NCBI RefSeq assembly: GCF_033473495.1
Contig: NC_088939.1
Coordinates: 124,001 to 188,000, forward strand
Source: Cercospora beticola
Taxonomy: Eukaryota > Ascomycota > Dothideomycetes > Mycosphaerellales > Mycosphaerellaceae
Length of the DNA stretch: 64,000 nucleotides
Direction of reading: 5' to 3'
The position numbers and the translations under genes are program-made. A model generated the notes under the pieces. It was not told the origin of the DNA and searched no databases. It saw nothing but the letters and a program-made list of their open reading frames with translations. Shown here one piece after another: positions 42,302 through 55,046 of the stretch (position 1 is the first letter of the stretch; every line of letters begins with the position of its first letter).

Positions 42302-44224
42302 CTACTGCTTCCGCCCCTTGCCCTTTCCCTTCGCCTTCTTCACCTCCTGTCCCGGCCACTTCATTGGCCCCATCTCCACCGGAGTCTTCCTCGTCTCGCT
42401 AGGCCCACGACTGCCCGGCCGGCCAACCTCCTCGCCACCCTTCCTCACCTTCGCCTTCCCCTGCTCGCCTCTACCAAACGCACCCAGCGCTCCGTCAATC
42501 GCCTCATCTGCTGGTCGCTTCTTCTGCTTCTGCTCCGAGAGTTTGTCAGCCGCGAGCAGCATGATCTCCTTCGTCTTGGGCTCCGCAGTGTAGAAAGCGG
42601 CAGCCCGACGAGCCGCTTCCTCACCAGTTGGGGCTGGGCTACGATCACGTGGCGGGGAGTCTGGGAGAGCGTAAGAGTCTTCATTACGCTCTAAGAGAGA
42701 GCGCATGAACTCACTCTTGCCTCTGGTTCCCGGGGTCCTTGAAGGTCGGCGTGGAGGTGGAGCGACACCAGAGGCAGCAGGTGAAGACTCCTTGGCCATC
42801 TTCTGGCTCGGCTTCGTCGTGAGGGATTTTCTCTTCTTGTGTGAGGTGACGAAGAGGCCAGAGGATGATGAGCTGCCACTCTCTTGAGACGTGGCATTGG
42901 AAGCGCGACGGCGAGGGGAGCCCGGGTGGCTTGGATGCTGCTCGGCGTCATGGAGAGGCTCGCCTGCCTCAACATCTCCAACGTCTTGCATGTCAACATC
43001 GTCGCCTGTCTCCTTTGGCCAGGCACCAGGCTTCAACCACTCGGATGGTATACCAGCGCCTTCGTCTTCGGATGCTGAGAAGAGACTGTGGAGTGATGAT
43101 TTGCCATCATCGCTTGAAGACTGCCTCGAGATGGCAGCAGTCGCAGTCCGACTTGCATCGACTTGCTGTGGAGCAAACTGCTTCTTTCGAGGGTCTGGCA
43201 AGAGCGCTCCGCGAAGTAAGCCTGCAGACTCGGACTGGGATAAGAGGCGCTTCGACTTCGTCTGCTCGGATTTGCGCTTCGCCTTGCCCGCCTTCTCCTG
43301 CACTGGTTGTAAAGCGCCTTTGCCGTCGACCTTTGAATTCTCATTCTGATCAGCCTTTGTTGACGCTGCTACTTTCTCAGTCTGATGAACCTCGATGATC
43401 TCTTCGGGCGAGTTGTTGCGCTTCTTCATCTCATCTTTGGTCTTCTTGGCCAATCTGGCTGCGTACGAGCTTGCATTGCTCGGCGCCTTGCCAGAGCTCT
43501 CGTCACTGTCTTCGCCCTGCTCATCTGCTTCATCGTCGTGTTCCTCCAACACCTTCTGCTTTGTGGCCTCAGAGACTCGAACCTTATCGACATCGAACAT
43601 TGGTCCCTTTTCCATGCGCCGTTGGGACTTGGTGGGTCCGGCTTCAGTCATTTTCTTGACTTCGACCCTCCTCTCCGCATTTTCCTTTGCTGAAGCCTGC
43701 ATCGTCTTGTCTTGCCTGCCATTGCTTGACCGCGCCTTCTTGCCACTAATGGTTCCATCAGAGACTTGCAGGTCATCAACCAACACTTTCAGATCATCAT
43801 TGGTCCAGCTACGAGTCTCGCCGTCCAAAATCTTCTCCAGTGTCGGTCGGCCAGTCTTTGGATGCACGCCAGCAACGACCTTGCCCAACTTTCTGTAGCG
43901 CTCCTCGATGAGCTCGATGTCGTCCTCCAAGGTTTCCATCAGTACGATCTCCTGGTCGGTTGCGACTCCCCCTTGATCGAACACCACATTAAGATCAGTT
44001 GACATCTTATCAAGTCTTGCCTTTTTCGATTGGCGGATTTGGTCGAGGATAGTTCGGAAGTCTTGAACGAACTGGCGCGGGTCGAGGCGATTTGGTGCTG
44101 CGCTTGGCTCGCGCGCCCGATGGCCAGGTTCGGGGAAACCGGAGAGGGCAGGCATGGTGGTCAGGAGGGTTTTGGAAGCCGACGAGTTTCCTGGAGGTGG
44201 TCGCGCCTGGTCTGGAATCACCAT
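42302..44224 (-). CDS. Charged, low-complexity, probably nuclear protein of unknown function
   Basis: Single exon of 640 residues from the ATG at 44224; the open frame continues upstream but has no earlier ATG. A conserved-looking N-terminal block at about residues 30-150 is helical (RLDPRQFVQDFRTILDQIRQ, DDIELIEERYRKLGKVVAGV, GETRSWTNDDLKVLVDDLQV). The rest is disordered, rich in Lys, Glu, Ser and Asp with many basic clusters (KRRPADE, KKRKSL, KAKGKGKGRKQ at the C-terminus), typical of nuclear or nucleolar proteins. I recognise no named domain. It is the only intact gene between two pseudogene clusters, and frame length and composition support coding. Confidence 0.72.
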   Translation of the reverse strand: MVIPDQARPPPGNSSASKTLLTTMPALSGFPEPGHRAREPSAAPNRLDPRQFVQDFRTILDQIRQSKKARLDKMSTDLNVVFDQGGVATDQEIVLMETLEDDIELIEERYRKLGKVVAGVHPKTGRPTLEKILDGETRSWTNDDLKVLVDDLQVSDGTISGKKARSSNGRQDKTMQASAKENAERRVEVKKMTEAGPTKSQRRMEKGPMFDVDKVRVSEATKQKVLEEHDDEADEQGEDSDESSGKAPSNASSYAARLAKKTKDEMKKRNNSPEEIIEVHQTEKVAASTKADQNENSKVDGKGALQPVQEKAGKAKRKSEQTKSKRLLSQSESAGLLRGALLPDPRKKQFAPQQVDASRTATAAISRQSSSDDGKSSLHSLFSASEDEGAGIPSEWLKPGAWPKETGDDVDMQDVGDVEAGEPLHDAEQHPSHPGSPRRRASNATSQESGSSSSSGLFVTSHKKRKSLTTKPSQKMAKESSPAASGVAPPPRRPSRTPGTRGKSEFMRSLLERNEDSYALPDSPPRDRSPAPTGEEAARRAAAFYTAEPKTKEIMLLAADKLSEQKQKKRPADEAIDGALGAFGRGEQGKAKVRKGGEEVGRPGSRGPSETRKTPVEMGPMKWPGQEVKKAKGKGKGRKQ

Positions 44225-45169
44225 ATCGCGGATGCTGCTTGATGAGGGAGTCGAGTGGGTGAGATATTGGTTGTTCTTGGCAGGTGAATCAAAGTCGGCG
44301 GGAAGTGGCGCAGGTTTTGAGACTGGGTGACAGTGAGCGAGCGGCAGGTGCGTGCGCGGCTTGCGCGTGACTGAGGCAGGTCTGCTGGCGGTGCGGTCGG
44401 CGTGGACAAAGTTGCAGAAGAAGGTAGGTGGCAAGTCAGGAGAGAAGAGTTGCCTAGAGCAGGAACTAAGTGAGGGACTTCAGGCAATGGCTTTTTGTGC
44501 TGAAAATGCAACTAACGAGCTAAGTAGGCGGCAAACGTCTTGCGGTCATCCTTTCTCCAGCCAGCGGCCCAGCAGCATCATCCCGTCACGGCAAACTTCC
44601 GATCAAAGATTTTCTCGACGACCACGACGATCATACGCACAACGAGTACAGACCCGAGAGAGCAACCTCGACCTTCCCAGCTGCATGGCTTTTCAGCTGC
44701 CAATCGGCCGTCTGAATTTCACATGCGTCGGTCCACGGCCTCAGGAGAGCGTTTGGCAACACTCTGGGACCATGGAGAGATGCTACATACAAACATTCCC
44801 ACTGACGACAATACCGAACATCACAACGAAAAGCTAGCGCGCTGGTCCTTGGTAAGTAGAGCATGCTGATGTGCCCTCTTCTCCACGACCGTGTCCTCCC
44901 CTGAGCTACGACTCTTGCACCGATCGAACGACAAGTTCGACCTTCATCTCTGCGCGAGTTCGTCGAGCCTCAGCGTGCCTTTGCATGTCACTTCGAAGAT
45001 ACAGCCTTCGTGTTGCTGAAGGTCAGCGTCATCAAATTGAGCCTTATGACTCACACTATCTTCGCGGTATGAAACACCTTGAGGGAGGTCAAGAGGGGGA
45101 CATCACAATACAGTGGGTCAACACGATATCCGCAGCCTATGTTTGACCTTATAGCGACACATCAGACTC
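44225..45169. other. Promoter region and possible exon fragments
   Basis: Plus strand 44540-44834 reads WDHGEMLHTNIPTDD... up to TGGTCCTTG followed by a good GTAAGTAG donor at 44850, and 44985-45146 reads YSLRVAEGQRHQIEPYDSHY through EGGQEGDITIQWVNTI to a TGA. These may be two exons of one small gene or the decayed head of the array that follows. No family recognised. Confidence 0.25.
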
Positions 45170-46960
45170 TCTGGGTAAGTCTCCAACGCTCTTCAATTGC
45201 ATCACGAGAACATGATGACTACTGCACGACCCGAACGACATCACGACATTGCTCGTCGCGAAGCCTGTAACCTCAAGAGGCAGGAATACAAACCATGAGA
45301 GTGATCCGATTCTTCGACATTGTCGCAATAATAACACAGGCTTCGAAGGGCTGTCCGTCAAGAGGAGAGCAGTCGAGTGTGTTGTACGAATGGGAACCCG
45401 GGCATGCGATCAGCATGCTCCATTTGAACACACATCATGCCTCGACTCGACTCTGTAACTTGATGCTGCGAGACTGAATTGTCTGATTTCAAGAGAACTC
45501 CACTGGCGACAAGTGGATCGTGAGAGCTAAGAGAGATGGCTGACTATCTACATACTAGGCTCCGCGACGGATCCCTTCCCGTCACCGGGCGAACACCAAG
45601 TACGAAAGTAATATGCAAGACCATTCTTCAGTCTGCGACACACCGAGCGGTAAGCACCAGTCCATAGAGCCCCTTGCCACCCATCCATCATGATGAAGCC
45701 GCACCACCCTACGCGAAAAAAGGCATTGCTCGTCGCGGAACTTAAGGAAAATCAGAGGCATTGGAATATCACAAACACTGCAATGTCGGTCGTCGCTCGT
45801 AACAAGCCGCTGTCAGCGCACATTACGCTCTGCCAGTAGTCATATGCTACCCGGGTTTCGAAGAGCTGTCCGCGAAAGAGGAGGGAAGCCACGGGTCTTG
45901 TCTCAAGACTGCCTCGACGTGGCTCTGCATTGGTCACTGGCTACGGGAGCCAATGGCTCTGGAATGGAGACAACTGTCTCGTGTTCGATCGTCGAGAGAA
46001 TAGAAGAGGTTTTGCTGACCAGATGACTTTGCAGATGAGCCTCGCAGCCGCCGCCGTCTCTCCTTCCGTCATATTCCTCGACGGATGATCTGTTGACAAG
46101 GTAAGCACCAGTCCAGTCCCACCCCCTACATCATGATGAAGCTGCACCACCTTATGCGAATCACGGCATCGCCCGTCGCGGAGCTCGAGGCTCAACGAGA
46201 GGCATTAGCGAACATATGTCGACTTTCCAAACCATGAAAGTGCTCTGAAACACGGAGCGTAGCTGGCGCGTCAAATGTCAGCCGTCCCTGCTCACCACAA
46301 GGACGTAAAACCGAGTTTCGAAGGGCTGTCCGCAATAGAGGAGAGAAGTCGTGTGTCTTACCCAGGCTGCCTCGACACGACTCTGCATTTGTTACTGGCT
46401 ATGGGAGCTGGTGGCACTGAATCTATGCTACATTTCCCACTTTCGCTCTGGAAGACTGCAGATACTCTTCGCTGACCATGATCATTTCACAGATACGCCT
46501 CAAAGCATCTTACAATATCTTTCAGGACAGTTTTCGCATTCTCTTCACAATCCAGAAGGTAAGCAGCTCCCATCCACGTCCCCATCCTCGTCATGATGAA
46601 CCTTGCAACATCCTAAGCGATAACACGACATTGCCAGTTGCGGAACTGGTGAATAGAGAAAGAGACATTTCCAAACCATGGAACGGGCAGTAAAACGCTC
46701 GATATGGGCAAGTCAATGTGCCACGCAGCCGTAATCAATACCGCAAGGTATGCAAACACGAGTTTCCGAAGGGCTGTCCGCATCAGAGGAGAGAAGTCAC
46801 GTGTCTTCCCAAAAGGAAGACTTGTCTCGACATGGCTCTGCATTTTGTCATTGGCTATGGGAGCTGGTGATCTGATATTGATGACTTGGTCCTTCTGTCT
46901 ATTTTTCGCGTGCTGAGGATGTCATTCGCTAACCTGGAGACTATGCAGAGAACTTCCTGG
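45170..46960. repeat. Four-unit direct tandem array, units about 450-515 bp
   Basis: The anchor cgaagggctgtccg (with small changes) occurs at about 45345, 45859, 46319 and 46767. Each of the last three units then has gaggagagaag, cctcgac, gctctgcatt and ggctatgggagc in order. Upstream of each anchor lie catgatgaa-type and cgtcgcggaac-type blocks. Units 2-4 translate in part to FRRAVRxRGxKxRV..., but frames change between units. Conserved ggtaagcaccagtcc or ggtaagcagctcc donor-like sites suggest tandem copies of an intron-containing gene that are now decayed. No family recognised. Confidence 0.6.
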
Positions 46961-47422
46961 CCGGGAGGTGCCATCGGAAGTCGAAGGACTCTGAACAGAT
47001 GGTCGACGCGTCGATCGACGGAGGCGAAAAGAGAGAAGGAGAGACCTGCCGGTATCTATTGCAGATGGTCCTTTGAGTGACATGTGCAATGTTCGGGCTG
47101 GAATACAAACGCAACAGCAAGGAGATGAGGGTGCGTTGCCTAGACTTCCAGCCCCCATCGCGTATCGCCGAAGTGGCTTCATGCGGGCGTTTAGGCTAGA
47201 AAGCTCTCTGCAAAAGAGCTTCAGAGACCCTCCAGCAATGGCCTGATCTTGCGTTGAGACAGCTATAACAGTAGTCAAGCCCCGTAGCTCGGCTGTCTGT
47301 TCCAGATTGAAGTGCCTACTTACGATCAATCTGGGAGTAGTCAATCTCTTGTTAGAACAGCGGCATAGCACACACCAAAACCAAAAATTCACCTTTGAAC
47401 CTCTCTCATCCAGATCACCACG
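46961..47422. other. Gene-free stretch, promoter of the dsRNA-binding-like gene
   Basis: A 183-codon minus frame (46922-47473) crosses the start of the next gene and lacks motifs; treated as chance. Confidence 0.4.
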
Positions 47423-47764
47423 ATGAGCGACGAAGGAGAACTCGGACGCGACAAGCGAGAGCAAGAACTCCAAGAATCACGGCAGAAACGCGATCGCGAC
47501 GCGAAAATGGCAACGAAATGGCAAGACTTGTTGGAAAGTTATTGCCGCGAGCAGAAGCTGGAGAAGCCTGTGTATAGCATTGCTTCGGATCGGAGAGGAG
47601 GGCGTACGGCTTGGAGCGCGGTTGTGAATCTGGGAGGAGGTCAAGGGTCGTATAATGCGAGATATTGGTATGATGGACAGTTCATCACGAATGCGAAAGA
47701 GGATGCGGCGGAGGTGGCGTTGATTGCGCTTGGACAGGTTGTGGGTGAAGGGGGAAAGCGTTAG
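47423..47764 (+). CDS. Small dsRNA-binding-motif protein
   Basis: 113 residues, single exon. A charged N-terminal helix (DKREQELQESRQKRDRD) leads into a single dsRBD-like fold: KWQDLLESYCREQKLEKPVY (helix 1 and loop), WSAVVNLGGGQG and RYWYDGQFITNAKEDAAEVA, where the beta-strands and the second helix are in the order of the double-stranded RNA-binding motif. The usual KKxAK signature of helix 2 is reduced to NAKEDAAEVAL. Small stand-alone dsRBD proteins occur in many ascomycetes without known function. The ATG at 47423 is the first of the frame, about 12 bp after a CAG that could end a 5' UTR intron. Confidence 0.72.
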   Translation: MSDEGELGRDKREQELQESRQKRDRDAKMATKWQDLLESYCREQKLEKPVYSIASDRRGGRTAWSAVVNLGGGQGSYNARYWYDGQFITNAKEDAAEVALIALGQVVGEGGKR

Positions 47765-50700
47765 CAGTTGGTGGCAGTGGATAGTGAATGGAGTATTTGA
47801 GCAACTGCAAGCAACGGTCGCATTGGTTCGCATGTTCTCTGCAAGGTGCAAGGTTGAAATTAGGGTGTCGAGTGTGGTTCACTTAGAGAGACTGCTTGGT
47901 ATTTTGTTGTGGAAGGAGCAGTCGGAGTGTGATGTTCGGCATCGAGCAGTCATGTCTGGTCCAGCATGCGGTATGATGCTACGATGTGTACTTGAACCTC
48001 GCACGTGCATGAAGCACAGAAGGCAGGTAAAGTTCGGTAACGCACGATGCAGTTGAGATGGATCATCATAGATCGTCGAACGTCTGCGGACGATGAGGCT
48101 GAGACAGGTGTCGAACTCCAGCCTCAAATGCACGTGGAATGCACTTGATGCAGCAAGAATGTCAGGTGTCAGGTGTTCCGAAGTGACATGTATCCGTGGT
48201 GAACTCAAATCGGGTTTGGGTTTCCGTTTCAACCGCGCAGGCTGTTGGCGGAGGGCTTGTCGCTACAGTTGCTGTCAGCCCTGTGTGAAGATCCGGGATC
48301 ATGTTGTACTTGATCAGTAGCGATGTGTAGCGAAGCGCTTCGGCGCCGGGATATCAAACAGTCGGACCTGGGAGGAGCTGCTGAGAGTCATGGGCTGGAG
48401 CTGTACCTGCAGAAAGGCATGTCGTCTCATCAGGCCGGAGAGAAATGCGTTCGTCATTGATGACAGTCTGTTGGCAGATGTTGTCGGTTGTCTGTTGTCT
48501 CGTTTTGGAGTCAAATGCGAGAGCGTGTCCCGTGGCGAGGACGTTGAATGCGGAATAGGCAGATTGGCAATTTGGTATTATCGCTGCACGCTGGCCCATT
48601 TGGTACGTCACACAGCTTCGCCGGGAATATGAGTGACCGCAAGCGACGACTGCTTGGAGAAAGTGGCCCAATGCAGTGGACTTGCGATATTGTTGTGCAG
48701 CTCTAGTCGTGGCGGTGACTGGGTCGCTTTTGAGCTGCGCCACAACAGCAAAAACGATTGCCCTTGTTGGAACAGAGGGCTCGTATTTGGCAATCCTACG
48801 CAGGTGTTGGAAATTGCCCGCAAAGGCCCTTCGGAGCATTGTTTCTGGGATGAGGTCGATGGAGATTTCTCCGAAATGTGGTGGGATCGTTGTTCAGCCC
48901 TGCTGTGGTAGAGTTCCGCACTCGTTACGTGGTCGCTTCCGACGACGTTTGTGATCGCGGCTTCATTTCGTTTCCTGCTGGACGTGTGCCGCTCTGGCGA
49001 GGTGCTGCTCATCTGCGAGCGGGCCGTTTGCCGTTGGCGATATTCGCCATCTCTGCATCCGAACGCGTCGTAGATCCCGCCGTGTCAGTCCAGACGAGGT
49101 GTGAAAGATGCAAGAGAACGAAGTGGCAGGAGAGGGCACGGGCACGGATGGGAAAACAAGGTTGCCGATCACGTTCGCTGTCCGCATAGAGTTTAGCTTC
49201 CTGGTCCGGCGTGGGACAAGCCCTAGCCGCCATCCACCACTTCACCTCTACCACTCGACATTCATCGCCGCGGACCCAGCATTGCGAGAGCGCGTTCATG
49301 TTGTCATTGCAGTAGTGCGCGTTGGCCTGCTCGAATTCTCTCCGCGTGAGTCGTTAGCTGCCCGCGGCGCCATCATCGCCGGCGCTGCTCTTCGGCCTTG
49401 TCAGCCTTCGGCTCCTCTCCCGCTGCGCCATGTCCCTCCCATCTCCGTAGCGCGCTCGGAGATCTGAGTTGACGCAACACGCATATGGTAACGCCGGCCG
49501 GAGCGTGCTAAAGTCGGCGCTCTCCATACTTGGCTCTGGTCCAGCGGAGTGGCATGTACGCCTTAGACTCATCTGGAAGGCGGGAACCCTGCAGCAGCTG
49601 CCCTCCAACGCCGCAGGGTGTTCCTCGATGATGCCTGAGCTTGCAAACGGCTACTGGGCAGCGACTTTCATGGTCCATTGACGGTTTTCACGCCCGTACG
49701 GACTGCCAACCTGGACCACAGATGGACTGAGTACGAGTGCTCGCGGGATGTCATGGCTAGCGACGGCTTCGCTCGCGAACCGCTGCCACAGCCGACTTCG
49801 CGGTAATATTCCCATTAGGATCAAACGGTGAACGGGTTGAGTCAGGAAAGTCCCTGTCACCTCATCGGCTGCGAACGCCATCTGATCTTTGCGAGCCAAG
49901 TAGCCCTTCTGCGGCTCGCTGGTCGTCGGCACATGGCATTGCTTCCAATCAAGGTTCGATGCAGTCCGGATGGTGGAGGAGCAGACGACGTTGCAGTCTC
50001 TACCTTCGCTCGTTTCAGCATGCGCGCATCGTCAGATCCACGAGCAGCGACGCCCAGTCAGCGCGCCTGCACCAGTAGCCACACTGCACTGCGGAAGGTG
50101 TTTTTTCAAATTGTTGCAGTCGAATCGCAGGTCCAATGAATGTGTTCAGCGGATGTGTCTCGCTAAACGCACAGCTCACCAACAATGGTGCATGCACGGA
50201 GATCCAAGCACTAACACTTTTCCTGGATCGCAGGGATTCCGATGACCCAACGTCAAGGTCTCAAAGCACGTGCCGTAGCATAGACTCTTTGATCGCAACC
50301 TTGCGCTCCCACACCAGATCTCGCACCGCATGACGAGGGGGAATTTCCTTTTGCCGCCTGTCTCTGGCGATGCCCATGTCATTCGCATCGCTCGGCCACA
50401 CCGCGTGACACCCGAGCCTCGATTACGAACGCTTTGATCATGACCACTTGCGACAGGACTCGGAACATATTGGAACCTCGAGGGCCCTTCCTGCCAGGGT
50501 GGCTTACAGAAAGCTTAAAAAAGGCTATGCAACCATTCCCGTCCGCCTGAACACTGTGGGGATATGGATGGAGCCCCCTCCCGCCATGTTTCGGACTGTT
50601 CTCTTTCTACCGCCTCGTCACAGACTCGAGTGTCATCGGCCCAAGACACTTCACGCCGGATGAGGCTGTCGCACAGACAGCGATACACTGTCGACGACTA

Positions 50701-51012
50701 CACGCACTGTGTAGACTGCGACCGCCTGCGCAACTATTGCGGGCCGTTTGGTATTGGGAAAGCCGACAGGATCTCCGGCCAGACAAATCGCAAAACCACC
50801 ACACAGCTTACCTTTGAACCCACCTGAGCTCGCACCCATTCATCTCTTGCATCCCCAAACTCTATCCTGCGGTGTCTTCCCGCTCCGCGAGACATTTCCA
50901 TTGTTCACGCGCGAGGCTCCGGGCCAAATGGGCTCATCAACCACTCGGCGAAAAGATCTGAGCAGAAGGGCTCCTTCCGCTAGCATCACCTCCACCTAGT
51001 GCCAGAACAGCA
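47765..51012. other. Long gene-free region upstream of the PAS-like C6 regulator
   Basis: 3.25 kb without a supported gene. Minus frames such as 48354-48839 (161 codons) and 48608-49012 overlap plus frames of similar length and have no motifs. The region may hold a long 5' leader or distal regulatory sites of the regulator at 51013, or decayed genes. I found no tRNA or repeat. Confidence 0.4.
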
Positions 51013-52999
51013 ATGAGCGACGAAGGCAGATCGATCTGCCTTTCGAGCCCGTCCCCAGGACCATCACTGTTGTCTTTGGCTACCGAGGGTCCTGCACGCA
51101 AAGTCCGGCTGCTGTCTCAGTCGGATCAGCGCAGCGCCATAGGTTATCCCTCACCGCCGATGTCCAATCCGCCCTCGCCGCAGAGGCTTCCTCAAGATCA
51201 ACCTGCATCACCTTCCAATGAGCCACGGATCACTGCTGCAACGCAGACACCTTCGACCACTTCACCTTCGATGCCCATTGCGGCTGCCCTCAGCCCTGCA
51301 TACGGCCAATCTCCATATGCATCCCGGGAATCTGCTCTGTTCCAACACGCGCATACAACTGCAACCATTACGCAGCCTCCCCGACCGTTCTCATCCTACA
51401 GTACGACACACTCGCAGCAATCGTTCGGTGGACAGCCGGCATCCTTTGCCAGCGTCGCAAGCTCGTCGACAGATGCGCCCTCCAGCCAGAGAGGTGGGCG
51501 TAAATCCAAAGCTCACGTTGCGTCGGCATGCATCAATTGTAAAAGAGCGCACTTGAGCTGTGATGTGAATCGGCCATGCACAAGATGCGTGTCCACTGGC
51601 AAACAGGTGTGGCCTTCGCTTCCACGTCTCATGAAAGTGCGACAGCTAACGTAGGGTTCAGGACACTTGCTTCGATGTTCAGCACAAAAAGCGAGGACGA
51701 CCACGTCTACGAGATGAGAGCAATTTCAAAGTTGAGCGAATGGTGCCAGACAGTGCACTTCCCACTCCAATGCACTACGCAGGCTTTGAACCGGGACTTC
51801 GAACGATAGCCACTCCACGCTCTCGGCGCGCCGAATCATTTCGTTCTTTACGATTCGAAGATGGCAATCGCCCTGGGACAAGCGAGAATTTGTCTCTGCA
51901 GTACCCGGGCTCAGGAATAGCGACTGCGGCTGCGTTCCAGCATCAGTTTCCTCCGCTGCCTCCGGATTACGAGGTGCCCACTGCCTTCCTTGACATGGAC
52001 TTGATCATCCTGAAGGCCAATGATCCGTTCTGTCAAATTATGTCAATTGCTGAAGCAGAAGCAATTGGTCGCGCGCTTAGCGAGATCGCCAGACCGCTGG
52101 ACGGAGAAAGCTTTCAAGCAATCAGAGCAGCGATGAGGATCGAACGTGAGCGACGTGATCCATCCTACATGCCTCCGATTGTACGTGCTGGTCACGATCC
52201 TCTGGACGGTGCGAGACTCGTCGACGTGGATCGGTACACAGAGGGATCTGTTGAGCGCGTGCATACTTGGACTCAGACAAAAGCAGGGCATAGAACTCAG
52301 AGCTTTCCTGCACGCGTGCGGCTTGCGAAAACGAACGCATATTTCATTGCAATCACGCTGCCCAGCTTTCGTCCCGCGCTCGATCCTCCGCCTCCTCCTT
52401 TGCTGCCACCACATCCGCCGCCTTCCTTCGATCTGTCTCAACAGCCTCGAGATCGCGACCCCGCACCCCGGCGTTATGCATCACTATCGGCACCTGCAGC
52501 ACCGTTTTTGCAACAGTCGATGACTGCACCGTTGTTGGCCCCGCTTCGGACGACGGGGCATCAACCGACGCGCTCCTACCCGCCACCTCAACCGCCGCTT
52601 CCGTATCAGCGAGAAACGCAGCAACCCGCTCTACCGCCCTCGAGTTATCCTTCCTCAAGTCACCTCCCTCCGATACCTCCATCTCGACCATCACCTGCAG
52701 AAGCCATTCCCGAAACACAATCGTACGCGCCACAACGAACACCGCAAGAGCTGCCGCCTCCCAGGCGAGACTTACGTGGTGTGATACAGCTTCCGCCAAT
52801 CCTGACTGGTGCAGCACCACCCATGAGCCACCCACCGACCACAGGCAGTGAGCCAACAGCATCTGGCCCTCCGAGCTTCGGTGCTGGCGACACGGGACGA
52901 TCTGGCGAGGTTTCAGGCGAAGAAGGCGCAGGCGCATCACGGTCGCCTGGCAGGAAGCGACGGAAGTTGGACTTGGGCGATGTCTTACATAAGGACTGA
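51013..52999 (+). CDS. Zn(II)2Cys6 transcription factor with PAS-like domain
   Basis: 643 residues from exons 51013-51606 and 51662-52999; the intron splits the zinc cluster before its last cysteine. Residues 1-165 are Ser/Pro/Gln-rich. The cluster is CX2CX6CX5CX2CX8C at 173-201, immediately followed by KKRGRPRLRDE, an AT-hook-like basic arm as in Rds2/AcuK-type regulators. About residues 285-420 form a PAS-like segment (PTAFLDMDLIILKANDPFCQ ... HRTQSFPARVRLAKTNAYFI). The rest is Pro-rich disorder ending in a basic RKRRKLDLGDVLHKD. This architecture resembles regulators of carbon metabolism and gluconeogenesis, but the target is inference. It has an unusually long gene-free upstream region. 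Confidence 0.87.
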
Positions 53000-55046
53000 G
53001 CGGACTTCCACACTGGTATTGAAATGATGCTGCACGGCGCAGGGAACATAAATGGTGACCTTGGAACAAAAATCATCGGCGAGGCGTTTGGGAAGGGAAC
53101 AGGTGGAACAAAAGCGGTTGGCCGCGCAGGTGCCTGGCGCATCTTTGGATTGCAATACGGAGTCACATACATGGAGCCGAATACCTATTACTAATCTGTA
53201 CAATAGCGAACGACGAGAACTACGACGTGAAGAAGAAACAACTATCGGCATATGTATCATTATCACAATACCCAAGTTCACACGAGATTCCCCTCCAGCA
53301 TGGGAGTACCAATGACAAACGGACTGCAGTATACAAGTCACCCGGCACTGGTGCCAATCTGCAGAATGGCATTGTTTTGTCGCTTGTACCGAGACAGATG
53401 CTCAGCTGATGAGATTTTCAAGCCACAAATCCAGAGCTCAAGACTCCAAATCGCTGCAGACTCCAGCCAGCGAGCCTCAGAAGTCGAAACACCGCTATCA
53501 CACGGCAAGTCGGGTCGAAAGCCGAGAGACGAAGCGAAGCCGTGAGCGATCCAGACGAATCGAAACAACCGGTGACGAGAGCACGTGAACATTTGGAGGC
53601 GTTCCCCGGGCCCGAAGCTGTAGAGGCAAAGGATCGAAGAGTGGAAAGCTGCAAGCCTCGAACTCGGCAATCCTCTCCTTTCGCTTATGACAACCACACA
53701 GATATCCTTGTCCACGCACCGTACAGTCAGCCACCGAAGAACCCGAATCGACAGATGGGAACCGTGGTTCGCGAGCTTGATCTGCGGATACTCGAGCGTA
53801 AGTATCTAGACGTAAGCTTCGAATATGCTCGGGCGCGGACGAGGAAAGCATAGGGTATCTGAAACGGATGTGGGACGTGCGTTGCCTTTCTTTGTGCATT
53901 ACAGCAGAGTAAGTCCTTTGGAGGTTTTGCCGGAGTTTGAACAGGTCGATCAGCGTGCGGCTCACGATTGGAGCGGCAGACTACCTTGATGCCCAATCAC
54001 AGGCCTCGTTTTGCTGGTTGTCCATGAAGCGAGCCACTGAATCGTCTTGCTGGCTGTGAACGCCGGCAGGTTCGATACAAGCTGATTTTGCATCTGGGGC
54101 CGCGCAAGCCTGCTTATGCTGACATAATTCTGGTTGTTCTACTTTCTCCTGCTCATGCTGCAGTTCATCGGTTGAGGCGTAGGACGCAAGTAGATGGCGT
54201 AAGTGCAGCTCTTGGCATGCTTGTCTCTGATCAAATGGGATCTCGTCGATTCTGCCGGCCTGGTCATCTTCACGGCTGTCACCATACTATCATTTATTCG
54301 ATCGCCAAGTAGGCGTGCGGCTCCCAAGACGGCAAATTTGTCGTCTGATCTTCGTGGCAATCAATTTTCGCGGAAGTCTAGTTCTTGCCTTGAGTCAAGG
54401 ACATCGAGCCTTAAAACCGGGAGAACCGGTTCATTGAAGAAGATGGAATTGGGTTGTTGCGTTTGAACTCTGAAGCACGTCACTCTTTAGTTGGCGTCTG
54501 CCATAAAGTTGTAGCTTTTGCGTGAGTCAACAGGTGTGGTTGAGCTGGTGACTTCACCTCCTGATCTCGCCAAGAGGGCTCCGTGCCTCTTGAGCGGAAG
54601 GGGTTGTGGCAATAACTTGCCTTGATTAAGTTTGAGGATATGCTTCAATATGTATGATTTCAACTGCATTTATAGTATGCGGCTCCCTTGTGCTGAGATC
54701 TGTAGAACTTATGGAGCAGCAATACAGATCGCGCAGAACGCAGATTCGTGGCTGGGGAAACCCTCGAGAGTGGTTGTCTTGACAGTCGATCAACCAGTGC
54801 GAAAGCTCGTCATGGTATTGCGTAAAAGAGAGGATTAAATATTGTATTGGAAGCGGTGAGCACGCGTTTGAAAGATGCAATTTGATCGAGTAAAGCAGAA
54901 AACTCCCATTCCAGTACATATTTGCACAATGACAATCATCTATCGTACATTATTATTCTCCACCCAAAGCAGTTTGTTGTCATTTCCCCCTTCCATTGCG
55001 CCGAGAAAATGCATCTAATCAAAAACGACTCATCGTGTCTTGTTTT
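53000..55046. other. Gene-free region
   Basis: 2 kb between convergent 3' ends. Minus frames at 53338-53996 (three overlapping frames) have no motif. The last 600 bp become AT-rich (aaaatgcatctaatc, tattattctc), typical of 3' flanks. Confidence 0.4.
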
